NCBI RefSeq assembly: GCF_900243075.1
Contig: NZ_OEZH01000083.1
Coordinates: 1 to 64,000, forward strand
Reading direction: 5' to 3'
DNA length: 64,000 bases
Source of the DNA: Clostridioides difficile
GTDB taxonomy: Bacteria > Bacillota > Clostridia > Peptostreptococcales > Peptostreptococcaceae
The stretch's first letter is position 1. Each line of letters begins with the position of its first letter. The notes beneath the pieces were generated by a model. The model was not told the DNA's origin, made no database searches, and saw only the letters and a list, made by a program, of their open reading frames with translations. The translations under genes and the position numbers were made by a program. Below, piece by piece: positions 54,456 through 63,805 of this stretch.

Positions 54456-56483
54456 ATGATGAAAAAAACAACAAAATTATTGGCAACAGGAATGTTGTCT
54501 GTAGCAATGGTGGCACCAAACGTAGCTTTAGCGGCTGAAAATACTACTGCAAATACAGAATCTAATTCAGATATTAATATAAATTTACAAAGAAAAAGTG
54601 TAGTGTTAGGAAGTAAATCTAATGCAAGTGTAAAATTTAAAGAAAAATTAAATGCTGATTCAATAACATTAAATTTTATGTGTTATGATATGCCACTTGA
54701 AGCTACTTTAAATTACAATGAAAAGACAGATTCATATGAAGGTGTAATAAACTATAACAAAGACCCAGAATACTTAAATGTATGGGAACTTCAAAGCATA
54801 AAAATAAATGGCAAAGATGAACAGAAAGTTTTAAACAAAGAAGACTTAGAGTCTATGGGATTAAATCTTAAGGATTATGATGTTACACAAGAGTTTATAA
54901 TAAGTGATGCAAATTCAACAAAAGCAGTAAATGAATATATGAGAAAAACTTCTGCACCAGTAAAAAAACTTGCTGGAGCTACTAGATTTGAAACTGCTGT
55001 TGAGATAAGTAAACAAGGCTGGAAAGATGGGTCTAGTAAGGTTGTAATAGTTAATGGAGAATTAGCAGCAGATGGAATCACAGCTACTCCACTTGCATCT
55101 ACATATGATGCACCAATATTACTTGCAAATAAAGATGATATACCAGAAAGTACAAAAGCAGAGTTAAAACGTCTAAATCCAAGTGATGTAATAATTATAG
55201 GTGATGATGGTTCAGTTTCACAAAAGGCAGTGTCTCAAATTAAATCTGCTGTAAATGTAAATGTGACTCGTATTGGTGGAGTTGATAGACATGAAACATC
55301 TTTACTTATAGCAAAAGAAATAGATAAGTATCATGATGTTAATAAAATATACATAGCAAATGGATATGCTGGTGAATATGATGCTCTTAATATTTCACCA
55401 AAAGCTGGTGAAGACCAACAACCTATAATATTATCTAATAAAGATTCTGTACCACAAGGTACATATAATTGGTTATCTTCACAAGGTCTAGAAGAAGCTT
55501 ATTATATAGGTGGTAGTCAAAGTTTATCATCAAAAATCATAGACCAAATATCTAAAATAGCAAAAAATGGGACTTCAAAAAATAGAATTTCTGGAGCAGA
55601 TAGACATGAAACAAATGCAAATGTAATCAAGACTTTCTATCCAGATAAAGAATTGAGTGCAATGTTAGTTGCAAAGTCTGATATAATAGTTGACTCAATA
55701 ACAGCAGGACCTTTGGCAGCTAAATTAAAAGCTCCAATACTTATAACTCCAAAAACTTATGTTTCTGCATACCATAGCACAAACTTATCAGAAAAAACAG
55801 CAGGAACAGTATATCAAATTGGTGATGGAATGAAAGATAGCGTTATAAGTTCTATAGCATCTAGTTTATCAAAACACAATGCACCAACAGATCCAGACAA
55901 TTCAGGTTCAGCAACAGGAAAAACTGTAGTGATAGACCCAGGTCATGGGGGTTCTGATTCAGGGGCAACAAGTGGGCTAAATGGTGGAGCACAAGAAAAG
56001 AAATATACTCTTAATACAGCATTAGCAACTACTGAATATTTACGTTCAAAAGGTATAAATGTTGTTATGACTAGAGATACAGATAAGACAATGGCTTTAG
56101 GAGAAAGAACAACATTATCAAATACTATAAAGCCAGATTTATTTACAAGTATACATTACAATGCATCTAATGGAGCTGGTAATGGCGTGGAAATTTATTA
56201 CAAAGTAAAAGATAGGAATGGTGGAACAACTAAGACTGCAGCATCAAATATCTTAAAAAGAATACTAGAAAAATTTAACATGAAAAATAGAGGAATCAAG
56301 ACAAGAACACTTGCTAATGGAAATGATTACCTATATGTGTTAAGAAATAATAATTATCCAGCAATACTTGTTGAATGTGCATTTATTGACAATAAGAGCG
56401 ATATGGATAAGTTAAATACTACAGAAAAAGTAAAAACAATGGGAACTCAAATTGGAATAGGAATAGAAGATACAGTAAAATAA
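54456..56483 (+). CDS. cwp6: Cell wall protein Cwp6, N-acetylmuramoyl-L-alanine amidase
   Basis: A 675-residue exported hydrolase. The signal peptide ends ALA at about residue 27. An N-terminal domain (28-165) of unknown fold precedes three CWB2 modules (about 170-475: LAGATRFETAVEISKQGW, RIGGVDRHETSLLIAKE and RISGADRHETNANVIK). The C-terminal Amidase_3 domain (about 488-675) has the zinc ligands in VIDPGHGGSDSGA, a Glu in GAQEKKYTL, His in TSIHYNASNG and the catalytic Glu in ILVECAFIDN. It cleaves the bond between MurNAc and the stem peptide. ATG-ATG start; the second is better spaced from AGGGGGG. One GATC at 55890. Confidence 0.93.
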   Translation: MMKKTTKLLATGMLSVAMVAPNVALAAENTTANTESNSDININLQRKSVVLGSKSNASVKFKEKLNADSITLNFMCYDMPLEATLNYNEKTDSYEGVINYNKDPEYLNVWELQSIKINGKDEQKVLNKEDLESMGLNLKDYDVTQEFIISDANSTKAVNEYMRKTSAPVKKLAGATRFETAVEISKQGWKDGSSKVVIVNGELAADGITATPLASTYDAPILLANKDDIPESTKAELKRLNPSDVIIIGDDGSVSQKAVSQIKSAVNVNVTRIGGVDRHETSLLIAKEIDKYHDVNKIYIANGYAGEYDALNISPKAGEDQQPIILSNKDSVPQGTYNWLSSQGLEEAYYIGGSQSLSSKIIDQISKIAKNGTSKNRISGADRHETNANVIKTFYPDKELSAMLVAKSDIIVDSITAGPLAAKLKAPILITPKTYVSAYHSTNLSEKTAGTVYQIGDGMKDSVISSIASSLSKHNAPTDPDNSGSATGKTVVIDPGHGGSDSGATSGLNGGAQEKKYTLNTALATTEYLRSKGINVVMTRDTDKTMALGERTTLSNTIKPDLFTSIHYNASNGAGNGVEIYYKVKDRNGGTTKTAASNILKRILEKFNMKNRGIKTRTLANGNDYLYVLRNNNYPAILVECAFIDNKSDMDKLNTTEKVKTMGTQIGIGIEDTVK

Positions 56484-56506
56484 AATAAAAAATATTAAAG
56501 CAAAAC

Positions 56507-56556
56507 ATATCATCTCCTGTTATAATGTAAAATATAACAAGAGATGATATATTTTT
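56507..56556 (+). terminator. cwp6 terminator
   Basis: ATATCATCTC-TGTTATA pairs with TATAACA-GAGATGATAT, followed by ATTTTTG; 24 nt after the stop. Confidence 0.88.
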
Positions 56557-56701
56557 GTAAAGAATCAAATTGTTTACAATGATGTTTCTTGTATTGATAA
56601 TCTGCTCATTATTGAGTATAATATAGGAATAAGTCAAAAATAAGATAGAAATAAGTTGAAATTAAGAATTAAAAAATTTTTATTCCAATATGGAGGTAAC
56701 T

Positions 56702-57388
56702 ATGTCTGGATATACTAATGATGAGTGTGAAATACCTAAAATTAAAAGCTATCCAGGGGCAGATAAAGAAATTGCAAGTGAGATTGACTATAGCATAGTA
56801 AAAGGAACAGTTCTATTTGACTTGTACCAAAGAATTATGGATTTAGTTTTAGCTATAATAGGACTTGTGATAGGTTTACCTTTAATAGCAATATTTGGAA
56901 TTCTTATTAAAATAGAGGACAAAGGACCAATAACTTATAAGCAAGAAAGACTAGGAAAATGCGGGAGAAGATTCTATATATATAAATTAAGATCTATGAG
57001 AACAGACGCAGAAAAATTTGGCGCACAATGGGCTGAAAAAGATGATCCTAGAATAACTAAGGTTGGAAAGTTTATTAGGAAAACTAGAATTGATGAGATT
57101 CCACAGCTGTTTAATATATTAAAGGGGGACATGGGCTTAATAGGCCCTAGACCAGAGAGACCAAACTTTACTGTTCAATTCAATGAGGAAATACCTGGAT
57201 TTATCAACAGGCTTGCTATAAAACCTGGACTTACAGGTTGGGCACAAGTAAATGGTGGATACGAAATCACTCCTGAAGAAAAACTTAAAGAAGATATTTA
57301 CTATATAAAAAATAGGAGTATATTACTTGACTTTAAGATACTCTTTAAAACTGTTAAAGTAGTATTGACAGGAGACGGAGCTAGATAA
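56702..57388 (+). CDS. Polyprenyl-phosphate sugar-1-phosphate transferase (initiating glycosyltransferase)
   Basis: A 228-residue bacterial sugar transferase. After a short cytoplasmic N-terminus there is one hydrophobic hairpin (IMDLVLAIIGLVIGLPLIAIFG) and the catalytic domain with TYKQERLGKCGRRFYIYKLR, SMRTDAEKFGAQWAEKDDPR, KTRIDEIPQLFNILKGDMGL and IGPRPERP. It loads the first sugar phosphate onto undecaprenyl phosphate and so can start the wall polymer or another surface glycan. The ATG at 56702 follows GGAGGT by 4 nt and replaces an ATG four codons upstream that overlaps the RBS. Two GATC sites are in the gene. Confidence 0.9.
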   Translation: MSGYTNDECEIPKIKSYPGADKEIASEIDYSIVKGTVLFDLYQRIMDLVLAIIGLVIGLPLIAIFGILIKIEDKGPITYKQERLGKCGRRFYIYKLRSMRTDAEKFGAQWAEKDDPRITKVGKFIRKTRIDEIPQLFNILKGDMGLIGPRPERPNFTVQFNEEIPGFINRLAIKPGLTGWAQVNGGYEITPEEKLKEDIYYIKNRSILLDFKILFKTVKVVLTGDGAR

Positions 57389-57416
57389 TTTTAAAATATT
57401 AGATTACTAATCAATG

Positions 57417-57446
57417 AAAAAGCTCTTTAAAAAAGAGCTTTTTTAT
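57417..57446 (+). terminator. Terminator after the sugar transferase
   Basis: AAAAGCTCTTT pairs with AAGAGCTTTT, followed by TTATT; 30 nt after the stop and before cwp7. Confidence 0.88.
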
Positions 57447-57483
57447 TGTCAAAAAATACAAAAAAGAAAAGGAATGAGAACTT

Positions 57484-58539
57484 ATGATTAAAAAAATTTC
57501 TACTATATTATCGTTAGTTTTGTTAATCTCTATTTCTAGTACGATAGGAGTATTTGCAGATGCAAATCCTAAAAAAGAGTTGATAGAAGGAAGTATACCA
57601 GAGATTTCTGTAGAGTTAAATAGAAGAGTATTTAAGGATTCTAAAGAAGTAATTCTTGTAAATGAAGATTCAATTGTAGATAGTATAAGTGCAACACCTT
57701 TAGCATATGCAAAAAATGCTCCAATAGTTGTAACTAAGAGTAAAAATCTTGGTAGAGTAACAAGAAATTATCTAAAAGAACTAGCTCCAGAGAAAGTTAC
57801 AATAATAGGTGGTTTAAAGGCAGTATCTAAAGATGCTGAACGTAATATAGAAAGAATGGGAATGAAAGTAGAAAGAATAAGAGGAAAAGACAGATATGAT
57901 ACATCTTTAAAGATAGCTAGAGAAATGTACAGAACAGTAGGATTTGATAAAGCATTTTTACTTAGCTCAACTACAGGATTAGAGAATGCCATATCTGTAT
58001 ATTCTTATGCAGCTAAAAGTGGAATGCCAATAATATGGGCTAAAGATGAAGGTTTTGAAGAACAAATTGATTTCTTAAAAGGTAAAAATCTTGAAAAAAT
58101 ATATGCATTGGGTGATTCAAAAGAATTTATTGCAGAGGTTGATTCTAACTTAAAGAATATAGAAGGTATAAAGCAAATAAATAAGTCAAGTACAAATGTC
58201 GATTTAATAAAGAAGTTTTATGATGAAAAAGATATAAAGAAAATCTATACTGCTAGATTAGATTTTGGTAGTAGATCTGATGTAAACGAATATATTTCTT
58301 TGGGAGTAGTATCAGCAAAAGAAAATATGCCAATACTGATTTGTAGTGATAATTTAAGTCGTGCACAAGATAAATTCTTGAAAAATAGCAATATAAATGA
58401 TGTAGTTGAAGTTGGATACACAGTAGGTAATTATAGTTTACTTAAGAGTATATTTAATCTAACATTCTTATCTTCTATAATATTAATACTATTATTACTA
58501 TTGATTACATTTAGGGCATTTAGATATGAGTCGATATAG
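57484..58539 (+). CDS. cwp7: Cell wall protein Cwp7 (CWB2 modules only, C-terminal membrane segment)
   Basis: A 351-residue protein consisting of a signal peptide (to VFA, about 25), three weakly conserved CWB2 modules (about 30-322; the clearest is RIRGKDRYDTSLKIARE) and a hydrophobic C-terminal helix (IFNLTFLSSIILILLLLLIT, followed by basic residues). It carries no extra functional domain. The C-terminal helix plus basic tail would anchor it in the membrane, unlike the other Cwp proteins here. The RBS is weak (AGGAATG). The symbol is from order and domain content. Confidence 0.85.
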   Translation: MIKKISTILSLVLLISISSTIGVFADANPKKELIEGSIPEISVELNRRVFKDSKEVILVNEDSIVDSISATPLAYAKNAPIVVTKSKNLGRVTRNYLKELAPEKVTIIGGLKAVSKDAERNIERMGMKVERIRGKDRYDTSLKIAREMYRTVGFDKAFLLSSTTGLENAISVYSYAAKSGMPIIWAKDEGFEEQIDFLKGKNLEKIYALGDSKEFIAEVDSNLKNIEGIKQINKSSTNVDLIKKFYDEKDIKKIYTARLDFGSRSDVNEYISLGVVSAKENMPILICSDNLSRAQDKFLKNSNINDVVEVGYTVGNYSLLKSIFNLTFLSSIILILLLLLITFRAFRYESI

Positions 58540-58652
58540 TCTTTATTTATAAGGAAGCTTTTCATAGGTTAAATTTACTTAGTCAGAATAATGTTTATAA
58601 GCAGTTTTAAAAGTTCTACTTTTAGAGTTTAAATTAGATAAGGAGAAATAAA

Positions 58653-60209
58653 ATGTCAAAAACAGCTAAAGCAGCATTGTGGATTATGGCAGCCACTATG
58701 TTTTCAAAAGTATTAGGTTTTCTTAGAGAACTTGTACTTGCAAATTTCTATGGGACAGGTATGTATGCAGATGTATTTGTATTAACATTAAATATACCTG
58801 GTTTAATCATAGCAGTCATAGGTTCTGCAATTGCTACAACTTATATACCTATGTACTTTGAGACAAAGAAAAGACTCGGAGATGAAGGTGCCTTAAAATT
58901 TACTAATAATGTTTTAAATATATGCTATATAATGGCTATAGTAATAGCTATTATTGGGCTTTTATTTACAGAGCAATTTGTTACAGTATTTGCAGCAGGA
59001 TTTAGAAATGACCCTGCTAAGTTTCAAGCAGCGATATTATTTACTAAAATAATGATTTCAGGAGTTTTGTTCCTGAGTGGAAGTAAAATATTTAGTTCAT
59101 TTTTACAGGTGAATGACAGTTTTGTAATTCCTGGGCTTATAGGAATTCCATATAATATTATAATAATAGCAGCAATAGCACTAAGCGCAGGTAAAAACAT
59201 ATGGATACTGCCAGCAGGAGCATTACTTGCTATGGCGAGTCAACTATTATTTCAACTTCCATTTGCATTTAAGAAGTCCTACAAGTATAAGCCATATATA
59301 AATTTAAAGGATGAGTCTATAAAAGAATTAGTCAACCTAGTATTGCCTATGTTAATAGGAGTAGCTGTGGGACAGTTAAATATATTTGTTGACAGATTAT
59401 TGGCAACTACTTTGGGAGATGGGAAGCTGTCTGCCCTTAACTATGCAAATAGATTAAATGAGTTTGTTATGGCGTTATTTGTTACGTCTATAATAACAGT
59501 TATATATCCTAAGCTAGCAAAAATGTCAGGTAAAGATAACAAAGAAGGATTTATAAGTACTATTGTAAAATCATCAAATTGCATTATATTGGTGGTGCTT
59601 CCTATATCTGTAGGAGCTATTATATTAGCAGAACCTCTTGTTAGGATATTATTCCAAAGGGGTAAATTTGATGCGTTATCAACAGACCTTACATCTATAG
59701 CACTTAGATTGTATTCACTAGGCTTATTGGCTTGTGGAGTAAGAGATGTTTTATATAGGGCATTTTACTCTCTTTCAGACACAAAGACACCAATGATAAA
59801 TGGAAGTATAGCTTTAATAATAAATATAGTTCTTAATTTAATATTAATAAGACCACTGGGTCATGCAGGTATTGCTATATCAACTAGTACATCTAACATA
59901 ATTACAGTTATATTATTATTTATATCTCTTAAAAAGAAAAATGGATATTTTGGAGGAGATAAAATTATAAAGACTGGTTTAAAAAGTTTGGTAGCATCAG
60001 GTGTAATGGCAGTAGTCACTTTATTGATATATAGTAATCTATATGCACTTATAGGTTCAGGAACAATTAAAGAAATTGTAGCAGTTGGAGTTGGGGTATT
60101 AGGTGGAGCTTCTGTATATACGATATTGATAGTTTTATTTAAGGTAGAAGAGATGGATTTAGCTTTTGAATTTTTAAGAAAAGGAAAACAAAAACTACTT
60201 AAAAGATAG
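58653..60209 (+). CDS. Lipid II/lipid-linked oligosaccharide flippase, MurJ/MviN family
   Basis: A 518-residue MOP-superfamily protein with about 14 membrane helices. The opening TAKAALWIMAATMFSKVLGF, then LRELVLANFYG, is typical of MurJ, as are the later FVDRLLATTLGDGKLSALNYANRL (in two parts) and PLVRILFQRGKFD. It moves lipid-linked precursors across the membrane. Standing at the head of the polysaccharide genes it probably flips the PSII repeat unit; whether it also handles lipid II is open. Often labelled mviN in C. difficile. Confidence 0.92.
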   Translation: MSKTAKAALWIMAATMFSKVLGFLRELVLANFYGTGMYADVFVLTLNIPGLIIAVIGSAIATTYIPMYFETKKRLGDEGALKFTNNVLNICYIMAIVIAIIGLLFTEQFVTVFAAGFRNDPAKFQAAILFTKIMISGVLFLSGSKIFSSFLQVNDSFVIPGLIGIPYNIIIIAAIALSAGKNIWILPAGALLAMASQLLFQLPFAFKKSYKYKPYINLKDESIKELVNLVLPMLIGVAVGQLNIFVDRLLATTLGDGKLSALNYANRLNEFVMALFVTSIITVIYPKLAKMSGKDNKEGFISTIVKSSNCIILVVLPISVGAIILAEPLVRILFQRGKFDALSTDLTSIALRLYSLGLLACGVRDVLYRAFYSLSDTKTPMINGSIALIINIVLNLILIRPLGHAGIAISTSTSNIITVILLFISLKKKNGYFGGDKIIKTGLKSLVASGVMAVVTLLIYSNLYALIGSGTIKEIVAVGVGVLGGASVYTILIVLFKVEEMDLAFEFLRKGKQKLLKR

Positions 60210-60254
60210 GCATTTACATTAAACAATTAAAATAGAGTCAGAAAGGATGAAAAT

Positions 60255-61961
60255 ATGGATTATAAGAATAATTATGAAATGTGGTTAAATTCTCCTTATT
60301 TTGATGAACAAACGAAAAATGAGTTGTTAGGAATAAAAGACGATGAAAAAGAAATACAAGATAGATTTTATAAGAATTTAGAGTTTGGAACAGGTGGATT
60401 AAGAGGTATAATAGGAGCGGGAACTAATAGAATCAATATTTATACTGTTAGACGTGCAACACTTGGAATTTCAAATTATATTATGAAGACTCAAGGTGAA
60501 GAAGGAAAGAAAAAGGGAATAGTTATAGCACATGATAGCAGATACATGTCGAGAGAATTTTGTATAGAAGTGGCAAAGACTTTAAGTGCTTATGGTGTAA
60601 AGGCTTATATTTTTAAAGAATTAAAGCCAACACCAGAACTTTCTTTTGCTGTAAGATATTTAAAATGTGCTATGGGAATAGTAATAACAGCAAGTCATAA
60701 CCCTAAAGAGTACAATGGATACAAGGTATATGACTCAGACGGTGGTCAAATCTGTATAGATATGGCAAATGATATAATAGCAGAAGTTAATAAGATTGAT
60801 GACTACAGTATTATTAAAACTTTAGATTTTGAAGAAGCTTTATCTAAAAATTTAATAACTATATTAGATAATGAAGTAGAGGATGAGTTTATAAAGGCTG
60901 TTAAGAAGCAAGTTTTAAGACAGAATATAATAGATGAGTATGGAAAAAAATTAAAAATAATATATACACCTATTCACGGGACAGGAAATAAGCCAGTGAG
61001 AAGAGTCTTAAATGAATGTGGCTTTGAAAATGTAACAGTGGTTAAAGAGCAAGAGTTGCCAGATTCTAATTTTTCAACAGTTAAGTATCCTAACCCAGAA
61101 GAAAAGTCAGTATTTAATATAGCTATTGAAATGGCAAAGAGTAATGGTGCTGATTTGATAATAGGAACAGACCCTGATTGTGACAGAGTAGGTGTTGTTG
61201 TAAAAAATTCAAGCGGTGAATATGTAGTATTAAATGGAAACCAGGTTGGCTCACTTTTAGTTAGATATATAGTAGAAGGCTTAGTCAAAGAAAATAAACT
61301 ACCTAAAAATAATCCTACAATAATAAAAACTATAGTTACATCAGAACTAGGTGCCAAAATAGCAAAAGCTTATAATGTAGATTGTTTAAATACTTTAACA
61401 GGATTTAAATTTATAGGAGAAAAAATAAAATCTTTTGAAGAAAGTAATGATAGAAGCTTTATAATGGGATATGAGGAAAGCTATGGTTACTTAATTGGAA
61501 CTCATGCTAGAGATAAAGATGGTGTTGTATCTTCACTTATGATATGTGAAATGGCAGCATACTATTCTTCAAAAGGTATGAACTTGTATGAAGCTTTGAT
61601 AGATACATATAATAAATTTGGATACTACAAAGAAGATTTAAAGTCAGTGACTTTAAAAGGCATAGATGGAATAAAAAAAATAAAAGAGATGATGCTTTAC
61701 TTTAGAAGTGTTAAAATAGATAATGTGGCTGATGTAAAAGTAGATAAGATTTTAGATTATAAAAATGGAGTAGATGATTTACCAAAATCAGATGTACTTA
61801 AATTTTTACTTGAAGATGGTTCTTGGATAGCTATAAGACCTTCAGGTACAGAACCTAAAATTAAATTTTACTTTGGAACAAATTCAGATAACCAAGAAGA
61901 TGTAGAATTTAAATTGAAAAATTTAATATCTTATATATTAAATGTAGTAGATTCTATATAA
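60255..61961 (+). CDS. Phosphoglucomutase/phosphomannomutase
   Basis: A 568-residue alpha-D-phosphohexomutase that interconverts hexose 6- and 1-phosphates. The active-site phosphoserine is in [17 protein letters not shown], the metal loop is [15 protein letters not shown], the sugar-binding loop is [12 protein letters not shown], and the phosphate-binding loop is [16 protein letters not shown]. The length fits the PGM2-type subgroup. It lies just upstream of the GDP-mannose pyrophosphorylase, so it would supply mannose-1-phosphate (or glucose-1-phosphate) for the wall polymer. Confidence 0.93.
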   Translation: MDYKNNYEMWLNSPYFDEQTKNELLGIKDDEKEIQDRFYKNLEFGTGGLRGIIGAGTNRINIYTVRRATLGISNYIMKTQGEEGKKKGIVIAHDSRYMSREFCIEVAKTLSAYGVKAYIFKELKPTPELSFAVRYLKCAMGIVITASHNPKEYNGYKVYDSDGGQICIDMANDIIAEVNKIDDYSIIKTLDFEEALSKNLITILDNEVEDEFIKAVKKQVLRQNIIDEYGKKLKIIYTPIHGTGNKPVRRVLNECGFENVTVVKEQELPDSNFSTVKYPNPEEKSVFNIAIEMAKSNGADLIIGTDPDCDRVGVVVKNSSGEYVVLNGNQVGSLLVRYIVEGLVKENKLPKNNPTIIKTIVTSELGAKIAKAYNVDCLNTLTGFKFIGEKIKSFEESNDRSFIMGYEESYGYLIGTHARDKDGVVSSLMICEMAAYYSSKGMNLYEALIDTYNKFGYYKEDLKSVTLKGIDGIKKIKEMMLYFRSVKIDNVADVKVDKILDYKNGVDDLPKSDVLKFLLEDGSWIAIRPSGTEPKIKFYFGTNSDNQEDVEFKLKNLISYILNVVDSI

Positions 61962-61982
61962 AAAGCTAAGGGGAGATAAACA

Positions 61983-63056
61983 ATGAAAGTATATAATGTC
62001 ATAATGGCTGGAGGAGGCGGGACTCGTTTCTGGCCACTTAGTAGACAAGAAGTACCTAAACAGCTTATAAATTTAAGTGGAGAAGATGCTTTAATAAACG
62101 AAACTATAAACAGAATAGATTCTCTAGCAAAAAAGGACGATTTATTTATAGTAACTAATGAGAAGCAATTGGAAGCTTTAAAGGATATAGTAAAAGATAA
62201 ATGTTTAGATAGTAATATTTTGCCAGAACCATGTGCCAGAAATACGGCAGCAGCTATAGGTTTTGCCGCCTTTAACATAATGAAGAAATATGGTGATGGT
62301 GTTATGTGTGTATATCCAGCTGACCATTATATAAAAGATGAAAAAGAATTTAAATCTATTTTAGAAAAAGCTATCTATATAGCAGAAAATAATGATAAAC
62401 TAGTAACTATTGGGATAACTCCTACATTTCCATCAACAGGATATGGGTACATAAATTTTAATAGAGAAAACACGATAGAAAATGTCGCATATGAGGTAGT
62501 GGAGTTTGTAGAAAAGCCAAACTATGAGATTGCTAAAGAATATGTAAACTCTAAGAAATATGTATGGAATAGCGGAATGTTCGTATGGAAGGTATCTAAA
62601 ATATTAGAAGATTTTAAGAGATACTTACCAAAAGTATATGAAAAATTAGAAGAGATAAGCAAATACTTAGGAACAAAAGAAGAAATAGAAAAAATAAAAG
62701 AAATATATCCAACAATACAATCAATCTCTATAGATTATGGTATTATGGAAAGAAGTAATGATGTTATAGTAGTTCCTGGCGATTTTGGGTGGAATGACGT
62801 TGGTTCTTGGGACTCTCTAGGTGCAATATATCCAACTGATGATGAAGGTAACATCAAAAGAGGTGAAAATATTACTATAGATACTAAAAACTCAATTATA
62901 TATTCAGATGACAAATTAATATCGACAATAGGTATTAGTGATTTGATAGTAGTGTCTACGAATGATGCAGTTATGGTTTGTAGAAAAGATAAAGCTCAAG
63001 ATGTCAAAAAGATAGTAGAACAATTAAAAGAAGAAGATAGACAAGAATATATGTAG
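61983..63056 (+). CDS. manC: Mannose-1-phosphate guanylyltransferase (GDP-mannose pyrophosphorylase)
   Basis: A 357-residue nucleotidyltransferase making GDP-mannose from GTP and mannose-1-phosphate. The GTP-binding signature IMAGGGGTRFWPLSRQEVPK is at the N-terminus. CVYPADHYIKD, TPTFPSTGYGYINF, VEFVEKPN and WNSGMFVWK follow, then GDFGWNDVGSWDSL. The C-terminal isomerase domain of fused ManC/ManA enzymes is absent. The RBS is AGGGGAG. It is 21 bp after the mutase gene, in one operon with it. Confidence 0.92.
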   Translation: MKVYNVIMAGGGGTRFWPLSRQEVPKQLINLSGEDALINETINRIDSLAKKDDLFIVTNEKQLEALKDIVKDKCLDSNILPEPCARNTAAAIGFAAFNIMKKYGDGVMCVYPADHYIKDEKEFKSILEKAIYIAENNDKLVTIGITPTFPSTGYGYINFNRENTIENVAYEVVEFVEKPNYEIAKEYVNSKKYVWNSGMFVWKVSKILEDFKRYLPKVYEKLEEISKYLGTKEEIEKIKEIYPTIQSISIDYGIMERSNDVIVVPGDFGWNDVGSWDSLGAIYPTDDEGNIKRGENITIDTKNSIIYSDDKLISTIGISDLIVVSTNDAVMVCRKDKAQDVKKIVEQLKEEDRQEYM

Positions 63057-63067
63057 GAGGTGTTCAT

Positions 63068-63790
63068 TTGATTCCTAAAAAAATACATTATGTATGGTTT
63101 GGTGGTCCAAAAGGCAATATAGAAAATATATGTATAAATTCTTGGAAAGAAAAGCTTCCAGAATATGAGATAGTAGAGTGGAATGAAAAAAACTTTGATA
63201 TAGAGAAAGAAATAAAGGGAAATAAGTTTTTAGAAGAATGTTATAAAAGAAAACTTTGGGCATTTATATCGGACTATACAAGAATAAGAGTACTTTATGA
63301 ACAAGGTGGAGTTTACATGGATACAGATATGCAGATATTAAAAGATATAACTCCTCTTTTAGACAATAATAGGCTTATATGTGGTTATGAAGATGATGGA
63401 GAATATATGAATGCAGCTATAATAGGTGTAGAAAAAGGACATCCTTTCTTTAAAGACTTATTAAATTACTATGAAAAAGAGGTTCTGACTTCTTCTTTAT
63501 TTACAATACCAAAGATTATGACTCATCTTATGGAAAAGAATTATAAAAAGATTGATAAAAATAATTATGAAGAAGGAATACGTGTTTACGATAAAGAATA
63601 TTTTTATCCTTTTGGATTTAAAGAAGACTTTACACCAGAGTGTATTACAGAAAACACTTATGGGATACATTGGTGGGGAAAAAGTTGGGCTAAAAAGAGA
63701 AATTATTTCTTAGAAAGCAAACACTTAACAGGTGTAAATAAGATATGGAAGTGTTGTAAAATATTTGCAAGTAATACTTTACGAAGCTAA
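63068..63790 (+). CDS. Glycosyltransferase with DXD motif (capsular polysaccharide synthesis family)
   Basis: A 240-residue cytoplasmic glycosyltransferase. It opens MIPKKIHYVWFGGPKGNIEN, and has WAFISDYTRIRVLYEQGGVY followed by MDTDMQIL, where D-x-D binds the metal and nucleotide sugar. The family (PF04488-type, Och1-like) includes alpha-mannosyl and other hexosyl transferases. It starts at a TTG after AGGAGGTG, 11 bp behind manC. It would add one sugar of the PSII repeat; which one is unknown. Confidence 0.85.
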   Translation: MIPKKIHYVWFGGPKGNIENICINSWKEKLPEYEIVEWNEKNFDIEKEIKGNKFLEECYKRKLWAFISDYTRIRVLYEQGGVYMDTDMQILKDITPLLDNNRLICGYEDDGEYMNAAIIGVEKGHPFFKDLLNYYEKEVLTSSLFTIPKIMTHLMEKNYKKIDKNNYEEGIRVYDKEYFYPFGFKEDFTPECITENTYGIHWWGKSWAKKRNYFLESKHLTGVNKIWKCCKIFASNTLRS

Positions 63791-63805
63791 AAGGGAGAAA
63801 GTAAA

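Noticed and set aside
29667..58539. Mobile island with integrase or attachment sites around the cwp locus
   Set aside because: No integrase, transposase or tRNA gene borders it. The cassette behaves as a homologous-recombination tract.
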